Assembly: GCF_016793485.1 (NCBI RefSeq)
Contig: NZ_JAEULZ010000018.1
Location: 1-64,000 of the forward strand
Direction: 5' to 3'
Length of the DNA: 64,000 nucleotides
DNA from: Mesorhizobium sp.
GTDB lineage: Bacteria > Pseudomonadota > Alphaproteobacteria > Rhizobiales > Rhizobiaceae
Part shown: positions 17,088 through 30,422 of the stretch, piece by piece
How positions within the stretch are numbered: position 1 is the first letter of the stretch
Layout: the number at the start of each line of letters is the position of its first letter
Made by a program: the position numbers and the translations under genes
The notes under the pieces: generated by a model
Database searches by the model: none
The model's input: only the letters and a program-made list of their open reading frames with translations
Told to the model about the DNA's origin: nothing

Positions 17088-18763
17088 TGGCGCAGGACGG
17101 TCGATACGCCACGTCGCCTGTCTCGCCGCTCCATTCGCGCTACGACCAGATGTTTCCGGTCTTTACGGATTCTGAACTTCGACGCATGGCGGAGTTCGGC
17201 GAGGCCAGGAGCTTCCAGCAAGGCGAGCGCATTATAGAAACCGGGCGGCTTGCGCCGGGTATGATCCTCATCCTGTCCGGCCATGTAGCCATTACGCAGC
17301 GCGATGGACTCGGCCACATCACCCCGGTCGTCGATCTCGGACCCGGCCAGTTCGTCGGCGAAGTCGGCCAGCTCTCAGGCCGGGCTTCCTTGGTCGATGC
17401 GCATGCGGAAGAAGCGGTCGAGGCCATCGTCATCCAGCCCGACCGCCTGCGCGCCCTGCTCGTGGCGGAAGCCGATCTCGGCGAGCGCGTCACGCGCTCG
17501 CTCATCCTGCGTCGCGTCGGCCTTATCCAGAGCGGCGTTGGTGGACCCCTCATCCTAGGCGCGCCGGACCTGCCCGACGTAACGCGCCTGAAGGGTTTCC
17601 TCGCCCGCAACGGGTTGCCGCATCACCATGTCGATCCACAAAACGATCCGGAGGCCGCGCGCCTCATCGAAGCGTCGCCGTCCTGCATGCGCAACCTGCC
17701 CTGGGTCGTGCTTGCCGACGGAGCCGTCCTGCACAATCCTACCGAAGCCGAACTGGCCCGCGCGATGGGCGTTGCCGGCTCCGTTTCGAGTTCGGCAATC
17801 TACGATGTCGCCATTGTCGGCGCAGGTCCTGCCGGCCTCGCGACCGCCGTGTACGCAGCGTCGGAAGGCCTGTCGGTAGCAGTGCTCGATGCGCGGGCTT
17901 ATGGCGGACAGGCGGGTGCCAGCGCACGGATCGAGAATTATCTCGGCTTCCCGACCGGCATCTCCGGCAACGCGCTCGCGGGCCGCGCTTTCGTGCAGGC
18001 TCAAAAATTCGGTGCGGACATCATGATCCCTGTCGAGGTGAAAAGCCTCGACTGCCGCAAGGAAGACGGGTTCTTCGCCATCGAGCTGGAAGGCGCGGAG
18101 CGGGTGCGCGCGCGGTCGGTGGTCATCGCCAGCGGTGCGCGCTATCGCCGCCCCGCGATCCCCGAATTGCCTGATTTCGAAGGCAAGGGCGTCTGGTACT
18201 GGGCTTCCCCGATCGAGGCGAACCTGTCTTCCGGGCAGGAGGTCATGGTGGTCGGCGGCGGCAATTCCGCCGGCCAGGCTGCCGTCTATCTTTCCGGCGT
18301 CGCCTCGAAAGTTCACATGCTTGTCCGCGGCCCCGGCCTTGCCGAGACCATGTCGCGCTATCTCATCGACCGCATCGGAGCCGCCGCCAACATCGAGTTG
18401 CGTACCCGAACGGAAATCGCCGCGCTCGCCGGTTCGCCGGGCAGGCTGGAGCGCGTTCGCCTGCTCTGCCATGAGAACGGCACGGAAACCGAGCACGGCG
18501 TCCGCAACGTCTTCCTGTTCGTGGGGGCCGATCCCGCGACCGGCTGGCTGTCCGATTGCGGCGTCACGATGGACCGGCCGGGCTTCGTCGCCACTGGCGC
18601 GTCGCCGCACAGCCATCTGGAGACCAGCGTGCCGGGCGTGTTCGCCGTTGGCGATGTGCGCTCCGGCTCGGTCAAGAGAGTCGGCAATGCGATCGGCGAG
18701 GGTGCGCAGGTTGTCGCCGCCCTGCACACCTATCTGTCGGGCACACGCCAGTCGACGGCCTGA
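17087..18763 (+). CDS. cyclic-nucleotide-binding domain / FAD-dependent thioredoxin-reductase-like oxidoreductase
   Basis: The 558-residue protein has three parts. Residues about 20-145 form a CAP/PKA-type cyclic-nucleotide-binding domain with the phosphate cassette GEVGQLSGRASLVDA. Residues about 153-235 look like a glutaredoxin/thioredoxin-fold insert (DVTRLKGFLARNGLPHHHVD and then PWVVLADGAVL). Residues 238-558 form a TrxR-like FAD/NAD(P) module with DVAIVGAGPAGLATAVYAA, VVGGGNSAGQAAV and VFAVGDVRSGSVKRVG. The active-site CxxC of true thioredoxin reductase is absent; the equivalent position reads VWYWASPIEA. Electron acceptor and ligand are unknown. It shares one base with coaBC and is followed by the zinc-finger gene 17 bases on. 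Confidence 0.88.
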   Translation: MAQDGRYATSPVSPLHSRYDQMFPVFTDSELRRMAEFGEARSFQQGERIIETGRLAPGMILILSGHVAITQRDGLGHITPVVDLGPGQFVGEVGQLSGRASLVDAHAEEAVEAIVIQPDRLRALLVAEADLGERVTRSLILRRVGLIQSGVGGPLILGAPDLPDVTRLKGFLARNGLPHHHVDPQNDPEAARLIEASPSCMRNLPWVVLADGAVLHNPTEAELARAMGVAGSVSSSAIYDVAIVGAGPAGLATAVYAASEGLSVAVLDARAYGGQAGASARIENYLGFPTGISGNALAGRAFVQAQKFGADIMIPVEVKSLDCRKEDGFFAIELEGAERVRARSVVIASGARYRRPAIPELPDFEGKGVWYWASPIEANLSSGQEVMVVGGGNSAGQAAVYLSGVASKVHMLVRGPGLAETMSRYLIDRIGAAANIELRTRTEIAALAGSPGRLERVRLLCHENGTETEHGVRNVFLFVGADPATGWLSDCGVTMDRPGFVATGASPHSHLETSVPGVFAVGDVRSGSVKRVGNAIGEGAQVVAALHTYLSGTRQSTA

Positions 18764-18780
18764 TATCCGGGGAGCTACCC

Positions 18781-19089
18781 ATGGCCTATGAATGCAAGCA
18801 TGCCGAACAAGTTCGCGACGTGAAGCCTAGCGCGAAGGGCTGCGAGGAGTGCCTGGCAAACAATGGCTGGTGGGTGCATCTGAGGCTCTGCCGCACCTGC
18901 GGCCATGTCGGCTGCTGCGACGACTCGCCCAGCAAGCACGCGACTGCCCATTTCCATGCTACGCGCCACCCGGTCATCGAAGGCTATGATCCACCCGAAG
19001 GCTGGGGCTGGTGTTATATCGACGAAATCTTCCTCGACCTCAGCGACCGCAAGACGCCTCAGGACGGGCCTATCCCGCGATTCGTCTAG
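18781..19089 (+). CDS. UBP-type zinc finger protein
   Basis: The 102-residue protein is essentially one ZnF-UBP domain. Ligand candidates are Cys5 and His7, Cys21 and Cys24, Cys37 and Cys40 (CRTCG), Cys45/Cys46 and His53, and His57/His59/His63, in the spacing of the ubiquitin-specific-protease finger. In eukaryotes this fold binds the C-terminal di-glycine of ubiquitin. The bacterial partner is unknown. A GGGGAG ribosome-binding site precedes the ATG. The gene directly follows the cyclic-nucleotide/FAD protein, and I infer that the two work together. Confidence 0.9.
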   Translation: MAYECKHAEQVRDVKPSAKGCEECLANNGWWVHLRLCRTCGHVGCCDDSPSKHATAHFHATRHPVIEGYDPPEGWGWCYIDEIFLDLSDRKTPQDGPIPRFV

Positions 19090-19104
19090 GCTGACCGGAC
19101 CGGC

Positions 19105-19554
19105 TCAATTCAAAGTGTAGCGCTTGGTCAGTTCTTCCGTCCGCTGAAGGGTGAGCGCAATCACGCAGGCTTGCTGCGCCGACGTCGCGCCGCTTCGATT
19201 TTGCCATTCGGCGGCAATGAGTTCGAACTTGCAGTTGGCGTCGCGGAACGCGATCCAGGCCCTCTGCGCCTCCACGAGATCGGCTTGCCACGCCTGCTTG
19301 GTGGACGGCGTCGATTCCGCATCCGCCTCGACGGCGGCTTGCGCGATCTTGTAGGCGGTGTTCAGCGCGGTGTCTGCTTCGGAGAGCGCTGTCTTGAGGC
19401 AATTCTCTAACTCGTATCCGGAATTTTGATCGCAGGTCGTGGCGGGAGCCCACTGGGCTGCGGCCGGCGGAGATATGAAGCCGAGCGATAGCAACGCCCC
19501 GCATGCGAGAAAGATCGATCGCTTCTGCAAAGATGTGTTCCGTTGTTTCCTCAC
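19105..19554 (-). CDS. LprI-like (DUF1311) secreted protein
   Basis: The protein has a signal peptide (hydrophobic core IFLACGALLSLGFISPPAAA). A DUF1311/LprI domain follows, with CDQNSGYELENCLKTALSEA, a helix ending QRAWIAFRDANCKFE and the late pair QQACVIALTLQRT. Four cysteines are spaced for two disulfides. LprI relatives inhibit lysozyme, but many DUF1311 proteins are uncharacterised. The start is uncertain. No ATG is available, so I use GTG at 19554 (149 aa), with TTG at 19590 or further in as alternatives. It stands alone between convergent and unrelated genes. Confidence 0.8.
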   Translation of the reverse strand: MRKQRNTSLQKRSIFLACGALLSLGFISPPAAAQWAPATTCDQNSGYELENCLKTALSEADTALNTAYKIAQAAVEADAESTPSTKQAWQADLVEAQRAWIAFRDANCKFELIAAEWQNRSGATSAQQACVIALTLQRTEELTKRYTLN

Positions 19555-19629
19555 AGCTTTGCCATTTAGGTCAGCCTTGACCGTCGTCAATCTCGGTCGA
19601 ACGCCCTGCCTTGCACCTTGGGCCGCCCT

Positions 19630-20043
19630 TCAATGCTCGTTATCGCAGAGGTCGTGGTTGGCCAGTGCACGGATGACATAGCAATCCTTGACCTGGTCGC
19701 CATGGCAATGCGCGACAATGCGGTCGAGTTCACTTTCGAGACGCTTCAGCTTTTCAATCTTTGCGCGCACAGCCTTCAACTGCTCGGCGGCAATGCGGTC
19801 GGCCTGCGCGCAAGGCTGCTCGGGATGCACGCTGAGGTCCAGAAGTTCGCGGATGGAATCGATCGTCAGGCCGAGGTCGCGCGCATGCTTGATGAAGGAC
19901 AGCCGCTCCCGCTCCTGTCGGCTGTAGCGGCGCTGATTTCCTTCCGAACGCTCGGCCGGTTCGATCAAGCCCATCTGCTCGTAGTAGCGAATCGTCGGCA
20001 CCTTGACGCCAGTCCGGCGCGACAGATCACCAATCGTCAGCAT
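19630..20043 (-). CDS. MerR-family heavy-metal regulator (ZntR/CadR-like)
   Basis: The 137-residue protein has the MerR winged helix at residues 2-70 (IGDLSRRTGVKVPTIRYYEQ, then NQRRYSRQERERLSFIKHAR). A dimerisation helix follows. A metal site of the divalent Zn/Cd/Pb class comes next: Cys78, Cys113-His114 and Cys121 (AHCHGDQVKDCYVIRAL). It lies 58 bases downstream of the metal ATPase gene on the same strand, with a GGAG ribosome-binding site. It is the obvious activator of the MerR-type promoter at 22531-22561. Being the last gene of that operon would make it positively autoregulated. Confidence 0.93.
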   Translation of the reverse strand: MLTIGDLSRRTGVKVPTIRYYEQMGLIEPAERSEGNQRRYSRQERERLSFIKHARDLGLTIDSIRELLDLSVHPEQPCAQADRIAAEQLKAVRAKIEKLKRLESELDRIVAHCHGDQVKDCYVIRALANHDLCDNEH

Positions 20044-20048
20044 GACCG

Positions 20049-20087
20049 TATCTCCATATCTATATAGTCGCTGGAGATATAGTCGCT
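20049..20087 (-). promoter_or_regulatory. repeat-rich spacer between the metal ATPase and its regulator
   Basis: The 58-base gap holds an 11-base direct repeat ATATAGTCGCT at 20062-20072 and 20077-20087. It also holds an inverted repeat TATCTCCA/TGGAGATA at 20049-20056 and 20072-20079. The inverted repeat includes the regulator's ribosome-binding region. It could be a second operator or internal promoter for the regulator, or an mRNA hairpin limiting its translation. Confidence 0.4.
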
Positions 20088-20101
20088 CACATCAGTATTT
20101 G

Positions 20102-22501
<2,400 letters not shown>

Positions 22502-22530
22502 CTCTGCACCTGATGGTTTTCGATGCAGGG

Positions 22531-22561
22531 AAGATAATTCCTCTAGCGGCTAGAGCTTCAA
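22531..22561 (-). promoter_or_regulatory. MerR-type promoter with 19-bp spacer for the metal ATPase
   Basis: Read on the minus strand, a -35 box TTGAAG (22556-22561) and a -10 box TATCTT (22531-22536) are 19 bases apart. The spacer holds the perfect dyad CTCTAG-CCG-CTAGAG (22541-22555). An over-long spacer with a central dyad is diagnostic of promoters twisted into activity by MerR-family regulators such as ZntR and CadR. It starts 30 bases before the ATPase start codon. Confidence 0.88.
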
Positions 22562-22608
22562 GAGGCCTGGAACCGGTTTTTCGCGATAATTCGCAGGCAG
22601 GGAAGCCG

Positions 22609-25248
<2,640 letters not shown>

Positions 25249-25400
25249 TCAGAGCTTTATGCCAATAGCTCCCAGACCTGAAAGAGGCACACATTCGGTC
25301 GGCATCGTATGGCTGTCCGATGTGCGATAATCTGCACCTATGGCGCCGCGTATGGGCACGGCCGCCCCGGCGTACTACATGTTCGGGGTCGGAGCTTCTC

Positions 25401-26768
25401 ATGGACATAAAGCCAGCGCCCTTCGTGCCGCCAGCGCCTCAACCGCGCACAAAGCCGCCCTCCATGCTGGAGATGATGCGGATCGTCTATCGCAACCCGC
25501 TCGAACTGTGGGGGGAGCCGTCCTACAACGAGCCCTACATATCGGTCACGGGCGTTGGCGGGCCGCTGGTCATCGCAAACGACCCTGCACTCATCAAACA
25601 TGTGCTTGTCGACAACGCGAAGAACTACCGCATGGCAACGGTAAGGCAGCTCATCTTGCGCCCCATCCTGCGCGACGGCTTGCTGACCGCCGAGGGTGAC
25701 GTTTGGAAGCGCTCGCGCAAGGCGATGGCGCCCGTCTTCACGCCGCGCCACATTTTCGGTTTCGCCGGACCTATGCTGAGGCGCACCGAGGCTTTCGTCG
25801 AGCGCTACGAGGACGGCAGCGTCCACGACATTGCCGTCGACATGACCAACCTCACCTATGACATCCTCGCCGAGACGCTTTTCTCGGGCGAAATAGCCGG
25901 CGAGCCGGGCAGCTTCGCCCACCAGATCGACCGCCTGTTCGAGACCATGGGTCGTGTCGATCCGCTCGACCTGCTGCGCGCGCCCGAATGGCTGCCGCGT
26001 TTCACGCGCATCCGTGGGCGCAGGACCATGGCCTATTTCCGCAAGATCGTTGCCGACACGATGGAGATGCGTCGCGCCCGCATGGCGAAGGAAGCCGACA
26101 TTCCGGAGGATTTCCTGACGCTGCTTCTGCGCGCCGAAGGACCCGACGGCCTGACGCGCGGCGAGATCGAGGACAACATCATCACCTTCATCGGCGCGGG
26201 CCACGAAACGACCGCACGGGCGCTCGGGTGGACGCTCTTCTGCCTCGCAGAGGCTCCTTGGGAGCGCGACGCGATCGAGGCCGAGATAGACAAAGTGCTT
26301 GCCCGCGAGCCGGACCCGACGAAATGGCTCGACGCCATGCCGCTGACGCGTGCGGCCTTCGAGGAAGCCTTGCGCCTCTATCCGCCCGCACCTTCAATCA
26401 ATCGCGAACCGATCGTTCCGGAAAGGTGGCGCGACCTCGATATTCCGGCAAAGGCGGCGGTGCTGGTCATGCCATGGACGGTACACCGCCACCGCAAGCT
26501 CTGGGAAAAGCCCGACGCCTTCATGCCGTCGCGCTTCCATCCCGAAAACCGCCAGAAGATCGACCGCTACCAGTATCTGCCTTTCGGCGCAGGCCCCCGC
26601 GTCTGCATCGGTGCATCCTTCGCCATGCAGGAAGCGATCATCGCGCTCGCCGTCCTGATGAACCGCTTCCGCTTCGACACGACTTCCGAAACGAAGCCGT
26701 GGCCGGTGCAGAAGCTGACTACCCAGCCGCAGGGCGGCCTGCCGATGCGGGTGAGCTCCAGGAAATAG
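25401..26768 (+). CDS. cytochrome P450
   Basis: The 455-residue protein has every P450 landmark. The oxygen-activating I-helix motif GAGHETTA is at 265-272. The ExxR salt-bridge motif is at 322-325 (EEALRLYPP). The heme loop FGAGPRVCIG has the thiolate ligand Cys402. No membrane anchor is present, so it is a soluble bacterial monooxygenase needing external ferredoxin/reductase; none is encoded nearby. The substrate is unknown. I chose the ATG before DIKPAPFVPP over a start at 25320 whose extra 27 residues are arginine/cysteine-rich and unlike the family. Confidence 0.94.
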   Translation: MDIKPAPFVPPAPQPRTKPPSMLEMMRIVYRNPLELWGEPSYNEPYISVTGVGGPLVIANDPALIKHVLVDNAKNYRMATVRQLILRPILRDGLLTAEGDVWKRSRKAMAPVFTPRHIFGFAGPMLRRTEAFVERYEDGSVHDIAVDMTNLTYDILAETLFSGEIAGEPGSFAHQIDRLFETMGRVDPLDLLRAPEWLPRFTRIRGRRTMAYFRKIVADTMEMRRARMAKEADIPEDFLTLLLRAEGPDGLTRGEIEDNIITFIGAGHETTARALGWTLFCLAEAPWERDAIEAEIDKVLAREPDPTKWLDAMPLTRAAFEEALRLYPPAPSINREPIVPERWRDLDIPAKAAVLVMPWTVHRHRKLWEKPDAFMPSRFHPENRQKIDRYQYLPFGAGPRVCIGASFAMQEAIIALAVLMNRFRFDTTSETKPWPVQKLTTQPQGGLPMRVSSRK

Positions 26769-26773
26769 CGCGG

Positions 26774-27010
26774 CTATTCCTGCTCCAGGAACGGCTCGAC
26801 CGTGCCCTTCAGCTTGATGGTCATCGGCTGGCCGAAACGGTCCTTGGAATTGCCCGCCTGCGCACGAATCCAGCCTTCACTGACGCAGTATTCGCTGACG
26901 TCCGTCCGTTCCTTGCCGTTGAACCGGATGCCGATGCCGTTCATCAGCAGCTCTTCATTATAGAAGGGGCTGCGCGGATCGTTGCTCAGCCGGTCGGGAA
27001 GCGTCGTCAT
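26774..27010 (-). CDS. DUF3297 family protein
   Basis: The 78-residue protein matches DUF3297. It has LPDRLSNDPRSPFYNEELL, GIGIRFNGKERTDVSEYCV and GWIRAQAGNSKDRFGQPMT, ending in a hydrophobic KLKGTVEPF. Members are small proteins of unknown role, found widely in proteobacteria. It converges with the P450 gene, leaving 5 bases between them. Confidence 0.88.
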   Translation of the reverse strand: MTTLPDRLSNDPRSPFYNEELLMNGIGIRFNGKERTDVSEYCVSEGWIRAQAGNSKDRFGQPMTIKLKGTVEPFLEQE

Positions 27011-27107
27011 CTCGGTCTCCTTGGCCGCAAGAGGTGCGGCGGACGCCGCTTACCCGTCGGCGGCCAAGGATTCAAGCCGTCAGATATGACGCAGTCCGCG
27101 GATTTCC

Positions 27108-27497
27108 TCAGTTCCGCCCGTAGAAAACGTTTTGTACATGCACGGGCCAACGCCAGGGCAGAACCGCCACCATGTCGAAACGCAGCGACAGTTTCGCGTA
27201 GTCCCGCTGCTTCGCCAGCCACAGGTCGGCGGCCCCCTCGATGCGCCGTTCGGACTCGCGGGCGATCGCGTCCATCGCCTCGATCAGCGTCTTCCTTGCC
27301 TTGACCTCGACGATCAGCACGAGATTGCCACGCCTTGCGATCAGGTCGATCTCGCCGAGCTTGGTGCGATAGCGCCGCGCCACGATACGGTACCCTTTCA
27401 GCATCAGGGCGGCGGCAGCCAGCCATTCGCTGGAGTGACCGCGCCGATAAGCCTTGCGCCGCTTGCGCAGCAGGTCATCGCCGACCCGTTCAGCCAT
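27108..27497 (-). CDS. yraN: UPF0102/YraN family putative endonuclease
   Basis: The 129-residue protein has the YraN nuclease-like core [35 protein letters not shown] and [11 protein letters not shown]. The E...D...ExK arrangement is that of a PD-(D/E)xK fold. Enzymatic activity of the family is not established. It overlaps the 3' end of rsmI by 8 bases; rsmI-yraN is a common bacterial gene order. Confidence 0.92.
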   Translation of the reverse strand: MAERVGDDLLRKRRKAYRRGHSSEWLAAAALMLKGYRIVARRYRTKLGEIDLIARRGNLVLIVEVKARKTLIEAMDAIARESERRIEGAADLWLAKQRDYAKLSLRFDMVAVLPWRWPVHVQNVFYGRN

Positions 27498-28374
27498 CCC
27501 TGAGGTCCATCAGCCGTCGGTAGAGCGCCTGCTTGGGCTGGCCGGTCATCCTCGCCGCTTCGGCCGCCGCCTTCGAGGCCGGCATCTCCGCGGCCAACGA
27601 AACCAGCAGGCGGTCGATATCCTCAGGCACATCCGCCTTTTCCTCCGGCGGGCCGACGCAGACGACGACCTCGCCTTTCGGCGTCGCGGCATCCGCGTAG
27701 TGGGCGGCGAGTTCGCCCAGCGTTCCCGTGCGCACCTCCTCGAAGGTCTTGGTCAGTTCGCGCCCGATCGCGGCACGCCGGTCACCATAGACCTCGGCCA
27801 TCGCAACAAGCGTATCGGCCAGCCGCCGGGGCGACTCGAAAAAGATCAGCGTCGCCGGCACGGCAACCAATTCCGTCAGCCTTGACTTACGCTGCCCATC
27901 CTTCACCGGCAGGAAGCCGGCAAACAGGAACGCATCCGACGGCAGCCCCGATGCAGTCAGCGCCGCCAGCACGGACGAAGGTCCGGGTATAGGCACGACC
28001 CGCATCCCCGCAGCCTGTGCCTGCTCCACGAGGCGAAATCCGGGATCGGAAACCAGCGGTGTACCGGCGTCCGACACAAGCGCAACGCTTTTTCCTGCCT
28101 CGAGAGCCGCGATCAGTTTCGGCCCGGCCTCGCCCGCGTTGTGCTCGTGATAGGCAACAGGCCGCTGCCTTATCCCGTAGCGGTCGAGCAGCACGCGTGT
28201 CACGCGCGTGTCCTCGCAGGCAAGCACGTCGCAAGCCGCAAGCGTCTCCAGCGCGCGCAGCGTGATGTCGCCAAGGTTACCGATCGGCGTCGCCACCAGA
28301 TAAAGCGCCGGCTCCAGCGGCCGCGCCGGAATCTCGGATTGCCCGACGACATAGATTTTCTGCTGAATGTCCAT
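27490..28374 (-). CDS. rsmI: 16S rRNA (cytidine-1402-2'-O)-methyltransferase
   Basis: The 294-residue tetrapyrrole-methylase-fold enzyme shows [55 protein letters not shown] and the SAM-loop region [18 protein letters not shown]. It 2'-O-methylates C1402 of 16S rRNA in the decoding centre. The ATG before [10 protein letters not shown] at 28374 gives the usual length, and the open frame to 28485 is not used. Confidence 0.95.
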   Translation of the reverse strand: MDIQQKIYVVGQSEIPARPLEPALYLVATPIGNLGDITLRALETLAACDVLACEDTRVTRVLLDRYGIRQRPVAYHEHNAGEAGPKLIAALEAGKSVALVSDAGTPLVSDPGFRLVEQAQAAGMRVVPIPGPSSVLAALTASGLPSDAFLFAGFLPVKDGQRKSRLTELVAVPATLIFFESPRRLADTLVAMAEVYGDRRAAIGRELTKTFEEVRTGTLGELAAHYADAATPKGEVVVCVGPPEEKADVPEDIDRLLVSLAAEMPASKAAAEAARMTGQPKQALYRRLMDLRDG

Positions 28375-28517
28375 CCCCGCATTAACCAGCCGTGTGCCAT
28401 GCCCGGCAAGCCCGTGGCTTTTCATTTTCGCCGATCGCCATCGCTTGGCCATGATCGGGAACGAAAGTTCGGTTGGCGGGTTCATTCAACGACAGAACAA
28501 CGTCCGGGGAGGACGCG

Positions 28518-28712
28518 ATGACCAACCTCATCATCCAGGATACGTTCGACCCTTATTATGCGGGCCGCGAGGAAGCCTCTCGGGAAACGAACAAGCGTCC
28601 AGCCGTCAAACAGCAGCCCAAGGCGCGCGACGGAGAAATCGTCCTGCCGTCCCCGCTTACAACGCCAGTCGCTATCATAAGACGTCGCGACCGGCGCGCA
28701 ATCGCTCACTGA
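28518..28712 (+). CDS. small hypothetical protein (64 aa)
   Basis: The 64-residue polar, basic protein (MTNLIIQDTFDPYYAGREEA start, ending IIRRRDRRAIAH) has a strong ribosome-binding site GGGGAGG 5 bases before the ATG. That is better support than many larger genes here have. No motif is recognised. It lies divergent from rsmI. The codon-phase composition looks coding, but without homologs in hand it could be a shadow. Confidence 0.5.
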   Translation: MTNLIIQDTFDPYYAGREEASRETNKRPAVKQQPKARDGEIVLPSPLTTPVAIIRRRDRRAIAH

Positions 28713-28793
28713 CCAGGCCCATCCCGCTTGCCCAATCGTTTTGATATCTGCCTTGCCCGTTTGGCGATAGGCACCTCTGTATCGCCGCCTCAG

Positions 28794-29231
28794 TCAGAAG
28801 CGTTGCGCAACCAGCACAGCTCCGAGGGCGATCAACGCGACGCCAAGCCAGTTCACGGCGCCCAAGCGCTCGCCAAGAAACATCGCGCCAAACACGGCAA
28901 CAAGCACCACGCTTAGCTTGTCCAGCGGAGCGACCTGTGCGGCATTGCCGAGCTTCAGGGCCCGGAAATAGCAGATCCACGATGCACCCGTGGCCAATCC
29001 TGACAGGATCAGGAACGCATAAGTCTTGCCCGATATTTCGCCGAGCGGCTGCATTTGGCCCGTCGCGGCTACGATCCCGGCCAACGCCAGCAGAATGACC
29101 ACGGTGCGGATAAGCGTTGCGAAATCCGAGTTGACGCCTTCCAAGCCCACCTTCGCGAAGATCGCCGTCAGCGCCGCGAACACGGCCGACAGCACTGCCC
29201 AGAACTGCCAGGACGAAAATGCAGAGCCCAC
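28794..29231 (-). CDS. half-size EamA/DMT-family transporter
   Basis: The 145-residue protein is a single EamA repeat with about five membrane helices (FWAVLSAVFAALTAIFAKVG at the start; WLGVALIALGAVLVAQRF at the end) and ASWICYFRALKLGNAAQVAP in between. Full DMT exporters have two such repeats, so this should dimerise, as small multidrug-resistance-type proteins do. The substrate is unknown. It follows hemW on the same strand by 15 bases. Confidence 0.86.
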   Translation of the reverse strand: MGSAFSSWQFWAVLSAVFAALTAIFAKVGLEGVNSDFATLIRTVVILLALAGIVAATGQMQPLGEISGKTYAFLILSGLATGASWICYFRALKLGNAAQVAPLDKLSVVLVAVFGAMFLGERLGAVNWLGVALIALGAVLVAQRF

Positions 29232-29246
29232 TTTTTCCTCCCCTCG

Positions 29247-30401
29247 CTACCGCGCCAGATCAGCCACGACAGCGTCCAGCACGATCATGCCGGAAGGCGT
29301 GGCGCGCAACCGCGAATTGCCGATCGGGGCTACCAGCCCCTCGTCCTGCAGCACCGACAGCCGGCCCGGCGCGAAACCTCGCCCTGACAGCGCCTCGTAG
29401 CGCGTCAGGTCTATGCCCTCGGCAAGCCGCAGGCCCATCAGCAGGAATTCGTCGGCCTCTTCCGAACGCGTCAGCACCTCACCGTCAACGACGCCATGGC
29501 CTCGCGCCTCGACGAGATTCGCCCACGTCTCCGGCATCTTCTCTGCAACCGTCACGACACGCCGGCCATTCTCCACGAAGCGTCCGTGTGCGCCCGGCCC
29601 GACGCCGACATATTCGCCATAGCGCCAGTAGGTCAGGTTGTGGCGGCTTTCCGCGCCTGGTTTCGCATGGTTCGAAATCTCGTAGGCCGGCAGGCCGCGC
29701 GCCGTCGTCACCTCCTGCGTCGCCGCATAAAGCTCGGCCGCTAGATCGCCATCCGGAATCTCGAATTTTCCCGCAGCGTGCAGCGCGTGGAAGCGCGTGC
29801 CTTCCTCTATGGTGAGTTGGTAAAGCGACAGGTGGTCGACAGCGTAGCCGATCGCCTCCTCGAGTTCCGCCTCCCACTGTTCCGGCGTCTGGCCCGGCCG
29901 CGCGTAGATCAGATCGAAGGACAGACGCGGGAAGGTCTTGCGCGCGAGATCGATGGCGACCAACGCCTCCTCGACATTGTGCAGCCGTCCGAGGAAACGC
30001 AGGTCTCTGTCGTTCAGCGCCTGCACACCAAGCGAAACGCGATTGACGCCAGCGGCGCGATAGCCGCGAAAGCGCTCGGCCTCGACCGATGACGGGTTCG
30101 CCTCGAGCGTCACCTCTATATCATCCGGCACCATCCAGTTTCGTGCCACCGCATTAAGCACCGCGCCGACGGTCTCGGGCTTCATCAACGAGGGTGTGCC
30201 GCCGCCGAGGAAGATGCTCGTGACCGTGCGCGCTCCGGTGCGCTCGCGCATCGTCGCCAGTTCGGTCTCGAACGCGGCAACAAAGCGTTCCTGATCGACC
30301 GGCTGGTGCCGGACATGACTGTTGAAGTCGCAATAGGGGCACTTCGCCGCGCAGAACGGCCAATGGACGTAGACCCCGAAGCCGGGATCTTTCGCATCCA
30401 T
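29247..30401 (-). CDS. hemW: HemW radical-SAM heme chaperone family protein
   Basis: The 384-residue protein has the radical-SAM cluster motif CAAKCPYCDF (Cys17, Cys21, Cys24). IFLGGGTPSLMKPETVGAV, VTLEANPSSVEAERF, GVNRVSLGVQAL and the HemW C-terminal domain (EYVGVGPGAHGRF) follow. HemW inserts heme into respiratory proteins and was formerly mis-annotated as anaerobic coproporphyrinogen oxidase. An in-frame GTG at 30419, three bases after the rdgB stop, is an alternative start. I prefer the ATG at 30401. Confidence 0.93.
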   Translation of the reverse strand: MDAKDPGFGVYVHWPFCAAKCPYCDFNSHVRHQPVDQERFVAAFETELATMRERTGARTVTSIFLGGGTPSLMKPETVGAVLNAVARNWMVPDDIEVTLEANPSSVEAERFRGYRAAGVNRVSLGVQALNDRDLRFLGRLHNVEEALVAIDLARKTFPRLSFDLIYARPGQTPEQWEAELEEAIGYAVDHLSLYQLTIEEGTRFHALHAAGKFEIPDGDLAAELYAATQEVTTARGLPAYEISNHAKPGAESRHNLTYWRYGEYVGVGPGAHGRFVENGRRVVTVAEKMPETWANLVEARGHGVVDGEVLTRSEEADEFLLMGLRLAEGIDLTRYEALSGRGFAPGRLSVLQDEGLVAPIGNSRLRATPSGMIVLDAVVADLAR

Positions 30402-30422
30402 ATGGAACGTTCCGCCCACCGC

